From: Marinitoga aeolica
GTDB lineage: Bacteria; Thermotogota; Thermotogae; Petrotogales; Petrotogaceae
DNA length: 64,000 nucleotides
NCBI RefSeq assembly: GCF_029910535.1
Contig: NZ_CP069362.1
Span: 2,232,001-2,296,000 of the forward strand
Direction: 5' to 3'
Under the pieces are notes generated by a model that was not told the origin of the DNA, searched no databases, and saw nothing but the letters and a program-made list of their open reading frames with translations. Position numbers and translations under genes: made by a program. Below, one piece after another: positions 57,236-64,000 of the stretch (positions are counted from its first letter, which is position 1; each line of letters opens with the position of its first letter).

Positions 57236-58819
57236 ATGAAAAAAATGAGTTCTTTACAAAAATTACGGCTTTTTGTACAAATAGCTTTCGTCATTTTTGT
57301 CATTTATGTTAGTGTAGGACATTATTTAGTAGAAAATAATCCTGAATTAAACTTATTTGGGGTTGCAAGTCTTCATACTTTATGTCCTTATGGTGGTGTA
57401 GTAAATCTTTATACGTTTTTCTCGACAGGTGATTATGTAAGTAAATTACATCAATCAGTATTTATTATGTTATTTGCATTATTAGGATTATTATTATTTT
57501 CAGGAGCATCTTTTTGTGGATGGATATGTCCATTGGGTTCGGTTCAAGAATGGTTTGGGAAATTAGGTAAAACAATATTTAAAAAGAAATATAATAAAGT
57601 TCCTGTTAAACTCGATAAAATTTTAAGTTATTTAAAATATATCGTTTTAGCTATTATTATTATTCAAACTGCAAGAACAAGCAAATTAATATTTGAACCT
57701 TATGATCCATATTATAATCTTTTTAATATATGGACAGATGAAATTGCTATTACAGGTTATATCTCGGTTTTATTAACTCTTGGCTTATCATTATTTGTTG
57801 AAAGACCATTTTGTAGATATGCATGCCCTTTAGGAGCAATAAATGGACTTTTTAATTCATTTAGTATTTTCAATATAAAAAGAAAAAAAGAAACTTGTAT
57901 AGATTGTGGATTGTGTGACAAGGCTTGCCCTGTTGGGATAGTTGTATCTAACAAAAATGCACTTAATAGTCCTCAATGTATAAGATGTATGAAATGTGTT
58001 GAAGCCTGTCCAGTGAATGACAGTGAAAAATTAACTTTACAAGTTAGACCGATATTATCTAAACCAGAAAAAAGCAAAAAGATACTTAACAAATGGACAT
58101 ATTCATTTATAGTATTATTTATATTTTTAGGTGTTATTTTATTTGCAAATGTAACGGGAAATTTTATTACTGAAAGAATAAAGACATATGAAGATATAAA
58201 CGATATTAGAGGATCATCTACAATTCAGGAAATTATAGATCATTATCCGATATCTAAAGAAGAACTTTATAAATCTTTTGGTATTCCAAGAACAATAATA
58301 ACAACTGCAAAATTAAAAGATTTATCTGAAATGATGGGATTGGATGAGGAATTAGAAATAGTTTCTCCAGAAAGTATCAGAACGTTTATGGGATACATAG
58401 ATAAACCTATTTTAGAATTTGTTAATTACCTTGGAAAAGATATAAATGAAATAGAAGAGTTAAAATCAATAGATGGAATAGAAAATATGACAGTTAGAGA
58501 TATTATAAAGAAAACTAAACCTGGGTTTATAGCATATTTAATTAGTGGATATTGGCCTGAACAAGAAGCAGCCATTGAAATAACGGAAGAATCAATAAAC
58601 AATAGTGTTACTGATGAACATGAAACAACAGAATTCATAGTAAAAGGCAAAACAACATTAAAAGAAATAAAAGATAATATTGATGATTTTGATGCGTTTT
58701 TGAAGAATTTCAATATTTCAGAGAATGAAGATTTGAATATAGCATTGAAAGATTTAGCTGAAAAATACAATATATACATGGGAGATATAAAAACATATAT
58801 TGAAGAGCATATAAAATAA
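57236..58819 (+). CDS. NapH/CcoG-like membrane polyferredoxin with duplicated C-terminal module
   Basis: The 527-residue protein has about five membrane helices and internal cysteine motifs (CGWICPLG and CRYACPLG) as in NapH-type redox proteins. Two 4Fe-4S ferredoxin motifs follow: CIDCGLCDKACP and CIRCMKCVEACP, about residues 222-262. After a further membrane helix (about 285-305) there is an extracytoplasmic or soluble tail of about 220 residues. It contains two related units, one near STIQEIIDHYPISKEELYKS and one near TTLKEIKDNIDDFDAFLKNF, each ending with a KLKDL- or LKDLAE-type segment. It probably moves electrons across the membrane; the partner is unknown. ATG after AAGGGGGCG. Confidence 0.85.
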   Translation: MKKMSSLQKLRLFVQIAFVIFVIYVSVGHYLVENNPELNLFGVASLHTLCPYGGVVNLYTFFSTGDYVSKLHQSVFIMLFALLGLLLFSGASFCGWICPLGSVQEWFGKLGKTIFKKKYNKVPVKLDKILSYLKYIVLAIIIIQTARTSKLIFEPYDPYYNLFNIWTDEIAITGYISVLLTLGLSLFVERPFCRYACPLGAINGLFNSFSIFNIKRKKETCIDCGLCDKACPVGIVVSNKNALNSPQCIRCMKCVEACPVNDSEKLTLQVRPILSKPEKSKKILNKWTYSFIVLFIFLGVILFANVTGNFITERIKTYEDINDIRGSSTIQEIIDHYPISKEELYKSFGIPRTIITTAKLKDLSEMMGLDEELEIVSPESIRTFMGYIDKPILEFVNYLGKDINEIEELKSIDGIENMTVRDIIKKTKPGFIAYLISGYWPEQEAAIEITEESINNSVTDEHETTEFIVKGKTTLKEIKDNIDDFDAFLKNFNISENEDLNIALKDLAEKYNIYMGDIKTYIEEHIK

Positions 58820-58831
58820 TTTATAAATATG

Positions 58832-58873
58832 ATAAACTAGCCTTTTCTAAAGATTTAGAAAAGGCTAGTTTAT
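58832..58873. terminator. Long perfect inverted repeat between polyferredoxin gene and sfsA
   Basis: Arms at 58832-58851 and 58854-58873 (20 bp) are perfect, with a 2-base spacer. It lies 12 bases after the polyferredoxin stop and is probably a terminator, although the following T-run is weak. Confidence 0.65.
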
Positions 58874-58883
58874 ATGTTATAAT
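58855..58883 (+). promoter_or_regulatory. Possible sfsA promoter
   Basis: TTAGAA (58855-58860), a 17-bp spacer and TATAAT (58878-58883), 15 bases upstream of the sfsA ATG. The -35 lies inside the right arm of the preceding inverted repeat. Confidence 0.45.
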
Positions 58884-58898
58884 TGTTGTGGTGATAAT

Positions 58899-59561
58899 AT
58901 GAAAATTTATAGTATAGGGAAAACAATCAAAGGAATCTTTATAGAAAGACCAAATAGATATTTGGCTAAAATTAAAATAAATAATGAAATTGAAGATGTC
59001 CATGTTCATGATCCTGGGAGATTAAAAGAATTATTATATCCAGGAAACAATGTTTTTATTAAAAATGCGAATAATCCTAAAAGAAAAACAAAGTATGATT
59101 TAATTGCAGCAAAAAAGGGAAATGAATACGTTTTAGTAAATTCTATGTATCATAGATATATTGCCGAAAAAATACTAAAAGAAAAATATAAAGATTTAAA
59201 AGCTGAAGTAAAATATAACAATAGTAGAATAGATTTTTTAGCAGATAATAATATATGGATTGAAATAAAAGGCTGCACTTTGTCAAAAAATGATATTGCT
59301 TTGTTTCCAGATGCGCCAACCAAAAGAGGATTAAAACATTTATCTGAATTAATTGAATTAAAAAACATGGGCTATGAAACCCATGTATATTTTTTGATTT
59401 TTTCTAAAGCAAAATTTTTTTCTCCAAATTGGGAAACTGATCCGGAATTTTCAAAAAAATTAATAGAAGCAAAAAGAACTGGTGTAAAAATACATCCTTT
59501 ATTATTTTCATATAAAAATAATATTATATACTTCGAAAAGGAAATTGATTTAAGGGAATAA
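58899..59561 (+). CDS. sfsA: SfsA-family nuclease
   Basis: The 220-residue protein matches SfsA: FIERPNRYLAKIKINNE, HVHDPGRLKELLYPGN, and the nuclease-like core SRIDFLADNNIWIEIKGCTL (PD-(D/E)XK-type), followed by LFPDAPTKRGLKHLSEL. SfsA was named for sugar-fermentation stimulation, and a DNA/RNA nuclease role is annotated for the family. It converges with the SRPBCC gene with a zero-base gap; the terminator uses both coding ends. Confidence 0.93.
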   Translation: MKIYSIGKTIKGIFIERPNRYLAKIKINNEIEDVHVHDPGRLKELLYPGNNVFIKNANNPKRKTKYDLIAAKKGNEYVLVNSMYHRYIAEKILKEKYKDLKAEVKYNNSRIDFLADNNIWIEIKGCTLSKNDIALFPDAPTKRGLKHLSELIELKNMGYETHVYFLIFSKAKFFSPNWETDPEFSKKLIEAKRTGVKIHPLLFSYKNNIIYFEKEIDLRE

Positions 59562-59583
59562 TCAAATAATGATTATTCCCTTT
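59552..59583. terminator. Terminator shared by sfsA and the SRPBCC gene
   Basis: AAGGGAATAATCA (59552-59564) pairs with TGATTATTCCCTT (59570-59582), a 13-bp stem with a 5-base loop. It covers the stop codons of both convergent genes. Confidence 0.8.
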
Positions 59584-60002
59584 TCTATATATGTTTTCGC
59601 TAAAGTAATCATTTGTCCCCATCCTACAGCACACCCGTATTTGATACTTAACTCATTAATATCAAATATTTGAGTATAATCTAAAATTTTTATCCAAGTT
59701 CCTTCATCACCTTTTGTAAATTCTATATCAACTTTACTCCTATAACCATTTTCATATTCATACCACCAAAACGATATTTTCTTTTTATCTATAATATCAA
59801 CAATATATCCTGTATCTTTTACAACTTCACCTAAAGTTAATCTTTCCCATCTGAAATATATTTTTCCATTAGGGATTAATTCCATTTTCATCCCATCTGT
59901 AAACCATGGATCCCAACCATTCTTATTAACAAAAGTTTCCCATACTTTTTCAATAGGTGCTTTAAAAAATTCCATTACTTCAATAGGGGGAGTATCTAAC
60001 AT
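59562..60002 (-). CDS. SRPBCC/AHSA1-domain protein
   Basis: The 146-residue protein begins like an AHSA1/START-like helix-grip domain: APIEKVWETFVNKNGWDPWFT, then GGKIYFRWE-type strand NGKIYFRWERLTLGEVV and GYIVDIIDKKKISFWW. A final GWGQMITLAKTYIEKG helix follows. Such domains bind small hydrophobic ligands or act as Hsp90 co-factors in eukaryotes; no function is assigned here. ATG after AAGAGGTGATTTT. Confidence 0.85.
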   Translation of the reverse strand: MLDTPPIEVMEFFKAPIEKVWETFVNKNGWDPWFTDGMKMELIPNGKIYFRWERLTLGEVVKDTGYIVDIIDKKKISFWWYEYENGYRSKVDIEFTKGDEGTWIKILDYTQIFDINELSIKYGCAVGWGQMITLAKTYIEKGIIII

Positions 60003-60023
60003 AAAATCACCTCTTAAAAAACT

Positions 60024-60917
60024 TTATATTATTCCAAGATATTCATATATTTTTTCTGAAGTAACCTCTAAATTCCAATCATCTTTTATAATTTGGTTAA
60101 GTATGTCTTTGCCATTTTTAAATTCTAATTCTTTGATGAAATTGGCATAAATTTCAGGAGTTATTTTATACATTTTTTCTAATTCCTCAAAGGTAAAATT
60201 AGTATTTTTAATATTTTGTGGATCAAACATACATTTTTGCGGCATTAATGGACAAGTTACTTTTTCTCTTTCTTTACCAAATTCAAATAACATACCACAT
60301 TTAGCACAATAATATTTTCCAATCTTCATCTCACCAAAAATATTTATAAAATCTATTGTAATATTTTTATCCAATTGAAGAAGATCTTTTAAATAATTTA
60401 CACTGTCGATTACTATATTTTTTAGTATTTCTTTATTTTCCCATACTTTTTCTGGATCCATAATTATAAAAGCTACCTCTTTATTATTTATTCTTTGAGC
60501 GGTTTCGCATCCACTTAAAATAATTATAAAACTTTTTATGGTTTGAATAGGTTGATTTGCATAGTTTATATTCCAATCATTTAAGAATTTAATATAAGCT
60601 TTTGCAAAAGCTTTCCCTAATTCATCAACAGATTTAATTAATTTTGACATAAATTTTTGAGGTAATTTTGGATAATATAATCCAAATTTTTCTATAGCTT
60701 CGGGAGATTCTGCAGACAAATTTTCTACAGCAATTGGTGTATTAATACACATATTTGTCATATAAGGACATTTAGGTTCGTTTAATCTAAAAAACTTTTT
60801 ACATGTAGCACACCAATACCTATTCGAAGTTGATTTCATACCTTCTGGTAAAGATTTTAATTTTTCCTGAATCATCATCATTTTTGACATATTGTTCATA
60901 TTCATATTATTTTTCAC
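60024..60917 (-). CDS. Unknown protein with two zinc-ribbon-like cysteine modules
   Basis: The 297-residue protein has an N-terminal Met/Asn-rich stretch (MNMNNMSKMMM) and two four-cysteine modules. Module 1 is Cys36-x2-Cys39-x10-Cys50-x6-Cys57; module 2 is Cys204-x2-Cys207-x14-Cys222-x6-Cys229. Both contain C-P-x-M in the second half. They probably bind a metal and arose by duplication. The region between them is helical, and each module is followed by a segment of hydrophobic and charged residues. I do not recognise the family. The start is GTG with GGGAGG 6 bases upstream. The SRPBCC gene follows after 21 bases. Confidence 0.75.
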   Translation of the reverse strand: MKNNMNMNNMSKMMMIQEKLKSLPEGMKSTSNRYWCATCKKFFRLNEPKCPYMTNMCINTPIAVENLSAESPEAIEKFGLYYPKLPQKFMSKLIKSVDELGKAFAKAYIKFLNDWNINYANQPIQTIKSFIIILSGCETAQRINNKEVAFIIMDPEKVWENKEILKNIVIDSVNYLKDLLQLDKNITIDFINIFGEMKIGKYYCAKCGMLFEFGKEREKVTCPLMPQKCMFDPQNIKNTNFTFEELEKMYKITPEIYANFIKELEFKNGKDILNQIIKDDWNLEVTSEKIYEYLGII

Positions 60918-60980
60918 ATTATCCCTCCCTATATAGGTAGTTTTTTGTATTATAATATACGAATATTACAAAATCCTTAC

Positions 60981-61010
60981 TAAAAAAATTAAGCCACCTT
61001 AAGGTGGCTT
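60981..61010 (-). terminator. Terminator of the proline-oxidation operon
   Basis: AAGCCACCTT and AAGGTGGCTT form a perfect 20-bp palindrome (60991-61010), followed on the minus strand by AATTTTTTT. It ends the transcript of the P5C dehydrogenase gene. Confidence 0.85.
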
Positions 61011-61027
61011 TGGAGAATAATATAAAA

Positions 61028-62647
61028 TTATTTCATAAATGGATATGTATAATCTTCAGGTGGGTTAAAGTTTTCTTTTATAGATCTTGCTGATGTCCAT
61101 CTTAATAGATTCAAATAACTTCCTGCTTTATCATTTGTACCAGAGCCTCTTGAGCCTCCAAATGGTTGTTGATCTACAACAGCACCTGTTGGTTTATCAT
61201 TAATATAAAAGTTACCTGCTGCATGAACTAATATTTTTTCAGCTTTTCTTATAGCTTCTCTATCTTGCGCAAAAATAGAACCGGTTAATCCATATGGAGA
61301 AGTTTGATCACATAATTTTAAAACCTCTTCATATTTATCATCATCATATATATATAATGTTAAAACAGGGCCAAAAATTTCTTCTTCCATTGTTTTGAAA
61401 TGTGGATCATCAGTTAAAACTATTGTTGGTTTAATATAATAACCTACAGAATCATCATATTCTCCACCAACAAGGATTTTTGCATTTTCTCTTGCATATT
61501 CTATATATCCTGTTATTTTTTTGAATGCAGCTTTATCTATCACAGCATTAACAAAATTCGAAAAGTCTGTAGGAGCTCCCATTTTTAGATTTTTTGTGGT
61601 TTCAATCAATTCATCTTTTATATCTTCCCATACAGTTTTTGAAATATATGCTCTTGATGCTGCAGAACATTTTTGCCCTTGATATTCAAAAGCACCTCTT
61701 ATTAATGCAGTAATAAGAGCTTTTCTATTTGCCGTATGATGAGCAATAACAAAATCTTTTCCACCAGTTTCTCCCACGATTCTAGGGTAAGATTTATAAT
61801 TTCTAATATTTTTACCAATAGATTCCCACATTGAATTAAATGTATTAACTGAACCCGTAAAATGAACACCACCAAAATTAGGATCTGAAAATACTATCTC
61901 TCCAACTTTAGAACCAGGACCTGGAATAAAGTTTATTACACCATCAGGTAATCCTGCTTCTTGAAGCAATTTCATTATATGATATGCAGTATATACTGCT
62001 GAAGAAGCAGGTTTCCATAAAACAACATTTCCCATAATAGCTGGAGCTGTTGGTAGATTCCCAGAAATAGAAGCAAAATTAAATGGAGGTACAGCAAAAA
62101 TAAAGCCATCTAAAGCTCTATATTCCATTCTGTTTAAAATACCTTTTGAAGATTGTGGTTGTTCTGTATAAATTTTAGTTGCATAATATGAATTAAACCT
62201 AAAGAAATCTATTAATTCACATGCAGAATCGATTTCTGCTTGGAAAACGTTTTTCCCTAAATCAAGCATTGCTGCAGCATTTAATGTGCTTCTCCAAGTA
62301 GTTGATAATAATTCAGCAGCTTTTAAAAATATAGATATCCTATCAATATATGAATAATTTTCCCATTCTTCTTTTGCTTTTATAGCCGCATCGATAGCCA
62401 TTTTAATTTCCTTTTCTCCTGCCATATGATAATGGGCAAGTATATGATTGTGATCATGGGGCATTACACATTTCCCTAAATTACCAGTTTTTATTTCCTT
62501 TCCTCCAATTATTAATGGAATTTCAATTTCTTTAGAGGATAATTCCCCCAATTTTTCTTTTAATTCTTCTCTCTCTTTTGAACCAGGTGCATAAGATAAA
62601 ATAGGTTCGTTTTTTGGCCTTTCCATCACAAAAATACTATTAAACAT
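61028..62647 (-). CDS. L-glutamate gamma-semialdehyde (1-pyrroline-5-carboxylate) dehydrogenase
   Basis: This ALDH-superfamily enzyme oxidises glutamate semialdehyde to glutamate, the second step of proline catabolism. The 539-residue protein has NEPILSYAPGSKEREELKEKL at the N-terminus, which marks the P5CDH subgroup. The catalytic Cys327 is in YQGQKCSAASRAYI, the general base Glu293 in VGETGGKDFV, and NAD-binding FTGSVNTF is present. Length and start block match the ALDH4-like group. The ATG follows GGGAGGGATATGGT. It is the last gene of the operon after the FAD oxidoreductase. Confidence 0.92.
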   Translation of the reverse strand: MFNSIFVMERPKNEPILSYAPGSKEREELKEKLGELSSKEIEIPLIIGGKEIKTGNLGKCVMPHDHNHILAHYHMAGEKEIKMAIDAAIKAKEEWENYSYIDRISIFLKAAELLSTTWRSTLNAAAMLDLGKNVFQAEIDSACELIDFFRFNSYYATKIYTEQPQSSKGILNRMEYRALDGFIFAVPPFNFASISGNLPTAPAIMGNVVLWKPASSAVYTAYHIMKLLQEAGLPDGVINFIPGPGSKVGEIVFSDPNFGGVHFTGSVNTFNSMWESIGKNIRNYKSYPRIVGETGGKDFVIAHHTANRKALITALIRGAFEYQGQKCSAASRAYISKTVWEDIKDELIETTKNLKMGAPTDFSNFVNAVIDKAAFKKITGYIEYARENAKILVGGEYDDSVGYYIKPTIVLTDDPHFKTMEEEIFGPVLTLYIYDDDKYEEVLKLCDQTSPYGLTGSIFAQDREAIRKAEKILVHAAGNFYINDKPTGAVVDQQPFGGSRGSGTNDKAGSYLNLLRWTSARSIKENFNPPEDYTYPFMK

Positions 62648-62661
62648 ACCATATCCCTCCC

Positions 62662-63801
62662 TTAAACTACTGATGGTTCTTTAATAATTTCATTGCGTTT
62701 AAATCTGCCAATATCTAAAACTACATCCCAAGATAATTTTTTTTCCAAAATAATATCTTTCATCAAAATGCCTACTGCAGGTGCCAGCATAAATCCATGA
62801 CCACTAAATCCTATTGCTAAATAAAAACCTTCAATTTCCTCACATTTGCTAACAATGGGTTGATGATCAGGAGACATATTATAATATCCAGCCCATTGAC
62901 GCACAACTCTTAAATTTTTGGTAGGTGGTAGTAAGCGAGTTACTTTTTGAGCCATACTTTCTAAAAACTGCCAACTACTTCTCAAACTTGTTGTTCTTTC
63001 TTTCGGACCATATCCCATAATAAATGAACCATGGGGAGTTTGTTGGCAATATATGTTATATGAAAATGACATAACCATTGGCCCAAGTATTTCATTGACA
63101 GGTTCTGTAGCTAAAATTTCATGTCTCTCAGAGTAAACAGGTAAATCAATCCCAACCATTTTTCCAATATTCTGGGACCATCCACCAGCGGCATTAACCA
63201 CTTTTTCTGTTTCTATAAATCCATGATTTGTATACACACCTTTTATTCTTCCATTTTTTACTAAAATGTCCAATACCTCTACTCCTTTATTTATCTCCAC
63301 ACCTAAATTTTCAGCAGCTTTAGCATAAGCTATAGTTGTTAAAAACGGATTAGCATGACCATCTTTTTCATAATAAGCTGCACCTAATAAGTTGTCAGTA
63401 TTTAAAAATGGCACTATATTTTTTGCTTCATCTGGAGTTAATAATTTTGAATTTATCCCAAGCGAATTTTGTAATTGAACATTTTTCTGAAATTGATTCC
63501 ATTCTTTTTCGGTGAAAGCTAATAAAAGATATCCTTTTTGCTTGAATTCAATATCGATGTCTATATTTAATTCATCTTTTATATTTTCAAAGATTTTCAC
63601 ACTTTCTCTTGCTAATATACAGTTTTGTTTTGTCCCCCACTGTTGTCTAACTCCTGCTCCACATCTTCCTGTAGCGCCATAAGCTAAATATTTTCTTTCT
63701 AATAAAACTATATCTTTGACACCAGCTTTCGCTAGATTATAGGCTATAGAAACACCTGTAATACCTCCACCAATAACAACTATTGAAGCTTTATTCTTCA
63801 T
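62662..63801 (-). CDS. FAD-dependent amino-acid oxidoreductase (proline-dehydrogenase beta-like)
   Basis: The 379-residue flavoprotein of the DAO/DadA family has the N-terminal FAD motif IVVIGGGITGVSIAYNLAKAG, GATGRCGAGVRQQWG, GWSQNIGKMVGIDLPVY and the C-terminal FSGHGFMLAPAVG. It resembles the beta subunit of archaeal dye-linked L-proline dehydrogenase and sarcosine/glycine oxidases. P5C dehydrogenase next to it favours proline as substrate, which is inferred. The ATG at 63801 has AGGTGA 5 bases upstream. The gene overlaps the upstream gene by 11 bases. Confidence 0.85.
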   Translation of the reverse strand: MKNKASIVVIGGGITGVSIAYNLAKAGVKDIVLLERKYLAYGATGRCGAGVRQQWGTKQNCILARESVKIFENIKDELNIDIDIEFKQKGYLLLAFTEKEWNQFQKNVQLQNSLGINSKLLTPDEAKNIVPFLNTDNLLGAAYYEKDGHANPFLTTIAYAKAAENLGVEINKGVEVLDILVKNGRIKGVYTNHGFIETEKVVNAAGGWSQNIGKMVGIDLPVYSERHEILATEPVNEILGPMVMSFSYNIYCQQTPHGSFIMGYGPKERTTSLRSSWQFLESMAQKVTRLLPPTKNLRVVRQWAGYYNMSPDHQPIVSKCEEIEGFYLAIGFSGHGFMLAPAVGILMKDIILEKKLSWDVVLDIGRFKRNEIIKEPSVV

Positions 63802-64000
63802 TACTTTCACCTACAATCTCTTTAAAGAATAATCCTCCAAAAGGTGGTCTATTACTTGGTTTATATACTTCTTCTATTGGCTTACCTGTTATTTTTGAAA
63901 TTTCTCTCGCAATAATTGGGCCGCATGTTTTTCCCTGGCAAGGTCCCATTCCTGCCCTTGAAACCCTTTTTATTTCCTCAACAGTGGTATAACCTTCATG
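63791..64000 (-). CDS. BFD-like [2Fe-2S]-binding protein (5' partial)
   Basis: The visible 69 codons read into the window edge and include VEEIKRVSRAGMGPCQGKTC. This is a BFD-like iron-sulfur motif (C-x4-C plus the preceding Arg-x-Gly-Met-Gly), followed by REISKITGKPIEEVY. It may be a small separate subunit or the C-terminal end of a larger alpha subunit of an HcnA/B-type or proline-dehydrogenase complex. It overlaps the FAD oxidoreductase gene, which supports a complex. The 5' end is outside the window. Confidence 0.8.
   Translation of the reverse strand, partial: HEGYTTVEEIKRVSRAGMGPCQGKTCGPIIAREISKITGKPIEEVYKPSNRPPFGGLFFKEIVGESNEE

Overview
The window is very AT-rich (well under about 35% G+C by eye) and densely packed with bacterial genes. 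Shine-Dalgarno sites are strong (GGAGG or AGGTGA types), and most genes lie on the minus strand. Several features point to a member of the Thermotogota, most probably the Marinitoga/Petrotoga side: a T. maritima-like EF-P with a GRGSG loop, an Opp-type sugar transporter with GH1 and GH130 enzymes, an archaeal-type GH1 enzyme, archaeal-type amino-acid oxidase genes, and outer-membrane-like barrels. This assignment is inferred from protein resemblance, not from a marker RNA. I saw no rRNA, tRNA, CRISPR array, insertion sequence or prophage.

Layout. 1-14.2 kb is mostly housekeeping, all on the minus strand: a partial gene, truA, a hypothetical gene, a phosphoglucomutase gene, yraN, gatC, an ArsB/NhaD-type transporter, alaS, cdsA, uppS, frr, a large glycosyltransferase-TPR protein and dnaX. 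14.2-21.5 kb is a compact five-gene signalling operon. In transcription order it holds a CHASE2-adenylate cyclase, an HD-GYP protein that has lost its HD histidine, a DUF3307 membrane protein, a FecR-domain/beta-barrel protein and a GAF-HD-GYP protein. 21.5-25.6 kb holds a chemoreceptor gene divergent from cheW, then a TolB-like propeller gene and yqeY.

26.1-36.3 kb is a nine-gene sugar operon: solute-binding protein, two permeases, two ATPases, bacterial-type GH1, archaeal-type GH1, LacI regulator and GH130 phosphorylase. It suggests import of beta-linked oligosaccharides followed by hydrolysis or phosphorolysis. 36.5-38.5 kb is a plus-strand tetR-fabK-acpP cluster with two identical 13-bp palindromic operators. 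38.6-53.8 kb is a long minus-strand block of ligA, acpS, an FtsA-like gene, mutS2, a small barrel gene, dxs, nusB, asp23, efp, pepP, mutS, clpP and a remA-like gene. The pepP-efp-asp23-nusB-dxs order recalls Firmicutes.

53.9-60 kb alternates strands: obg and nadD; an HD hydrolase and AIM24; a polyferredoxin and sfsA; and an SRPBCC protein. Bidirectional terminators here are built from the 3' ends of the coding regions. 60-64 kb holds a protein with a duplicated zinc-ribbon and the end of a probable proline-oxidation operon: a BFD-like iron-sulfur protein, an FAD oxidoreductase and delta-1-pyrroline-5-carboxylate dehydrogenase.

The best candidate for an undescribed system is the 14.2-21.5 kb operon. 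It joins an outer-envelope FecR/beta-barrel protein to cyclase and HD-GYP output proteins. Other points of interest are inverted repeats that double as terminators and as the C-terminal codons of convergent genes, three genes whose true start may be a near-cognate codon, and two multi-domain proteins of unknown role (the double zinc-ribbon protein and the polyferredoxin with a duplicated tail).
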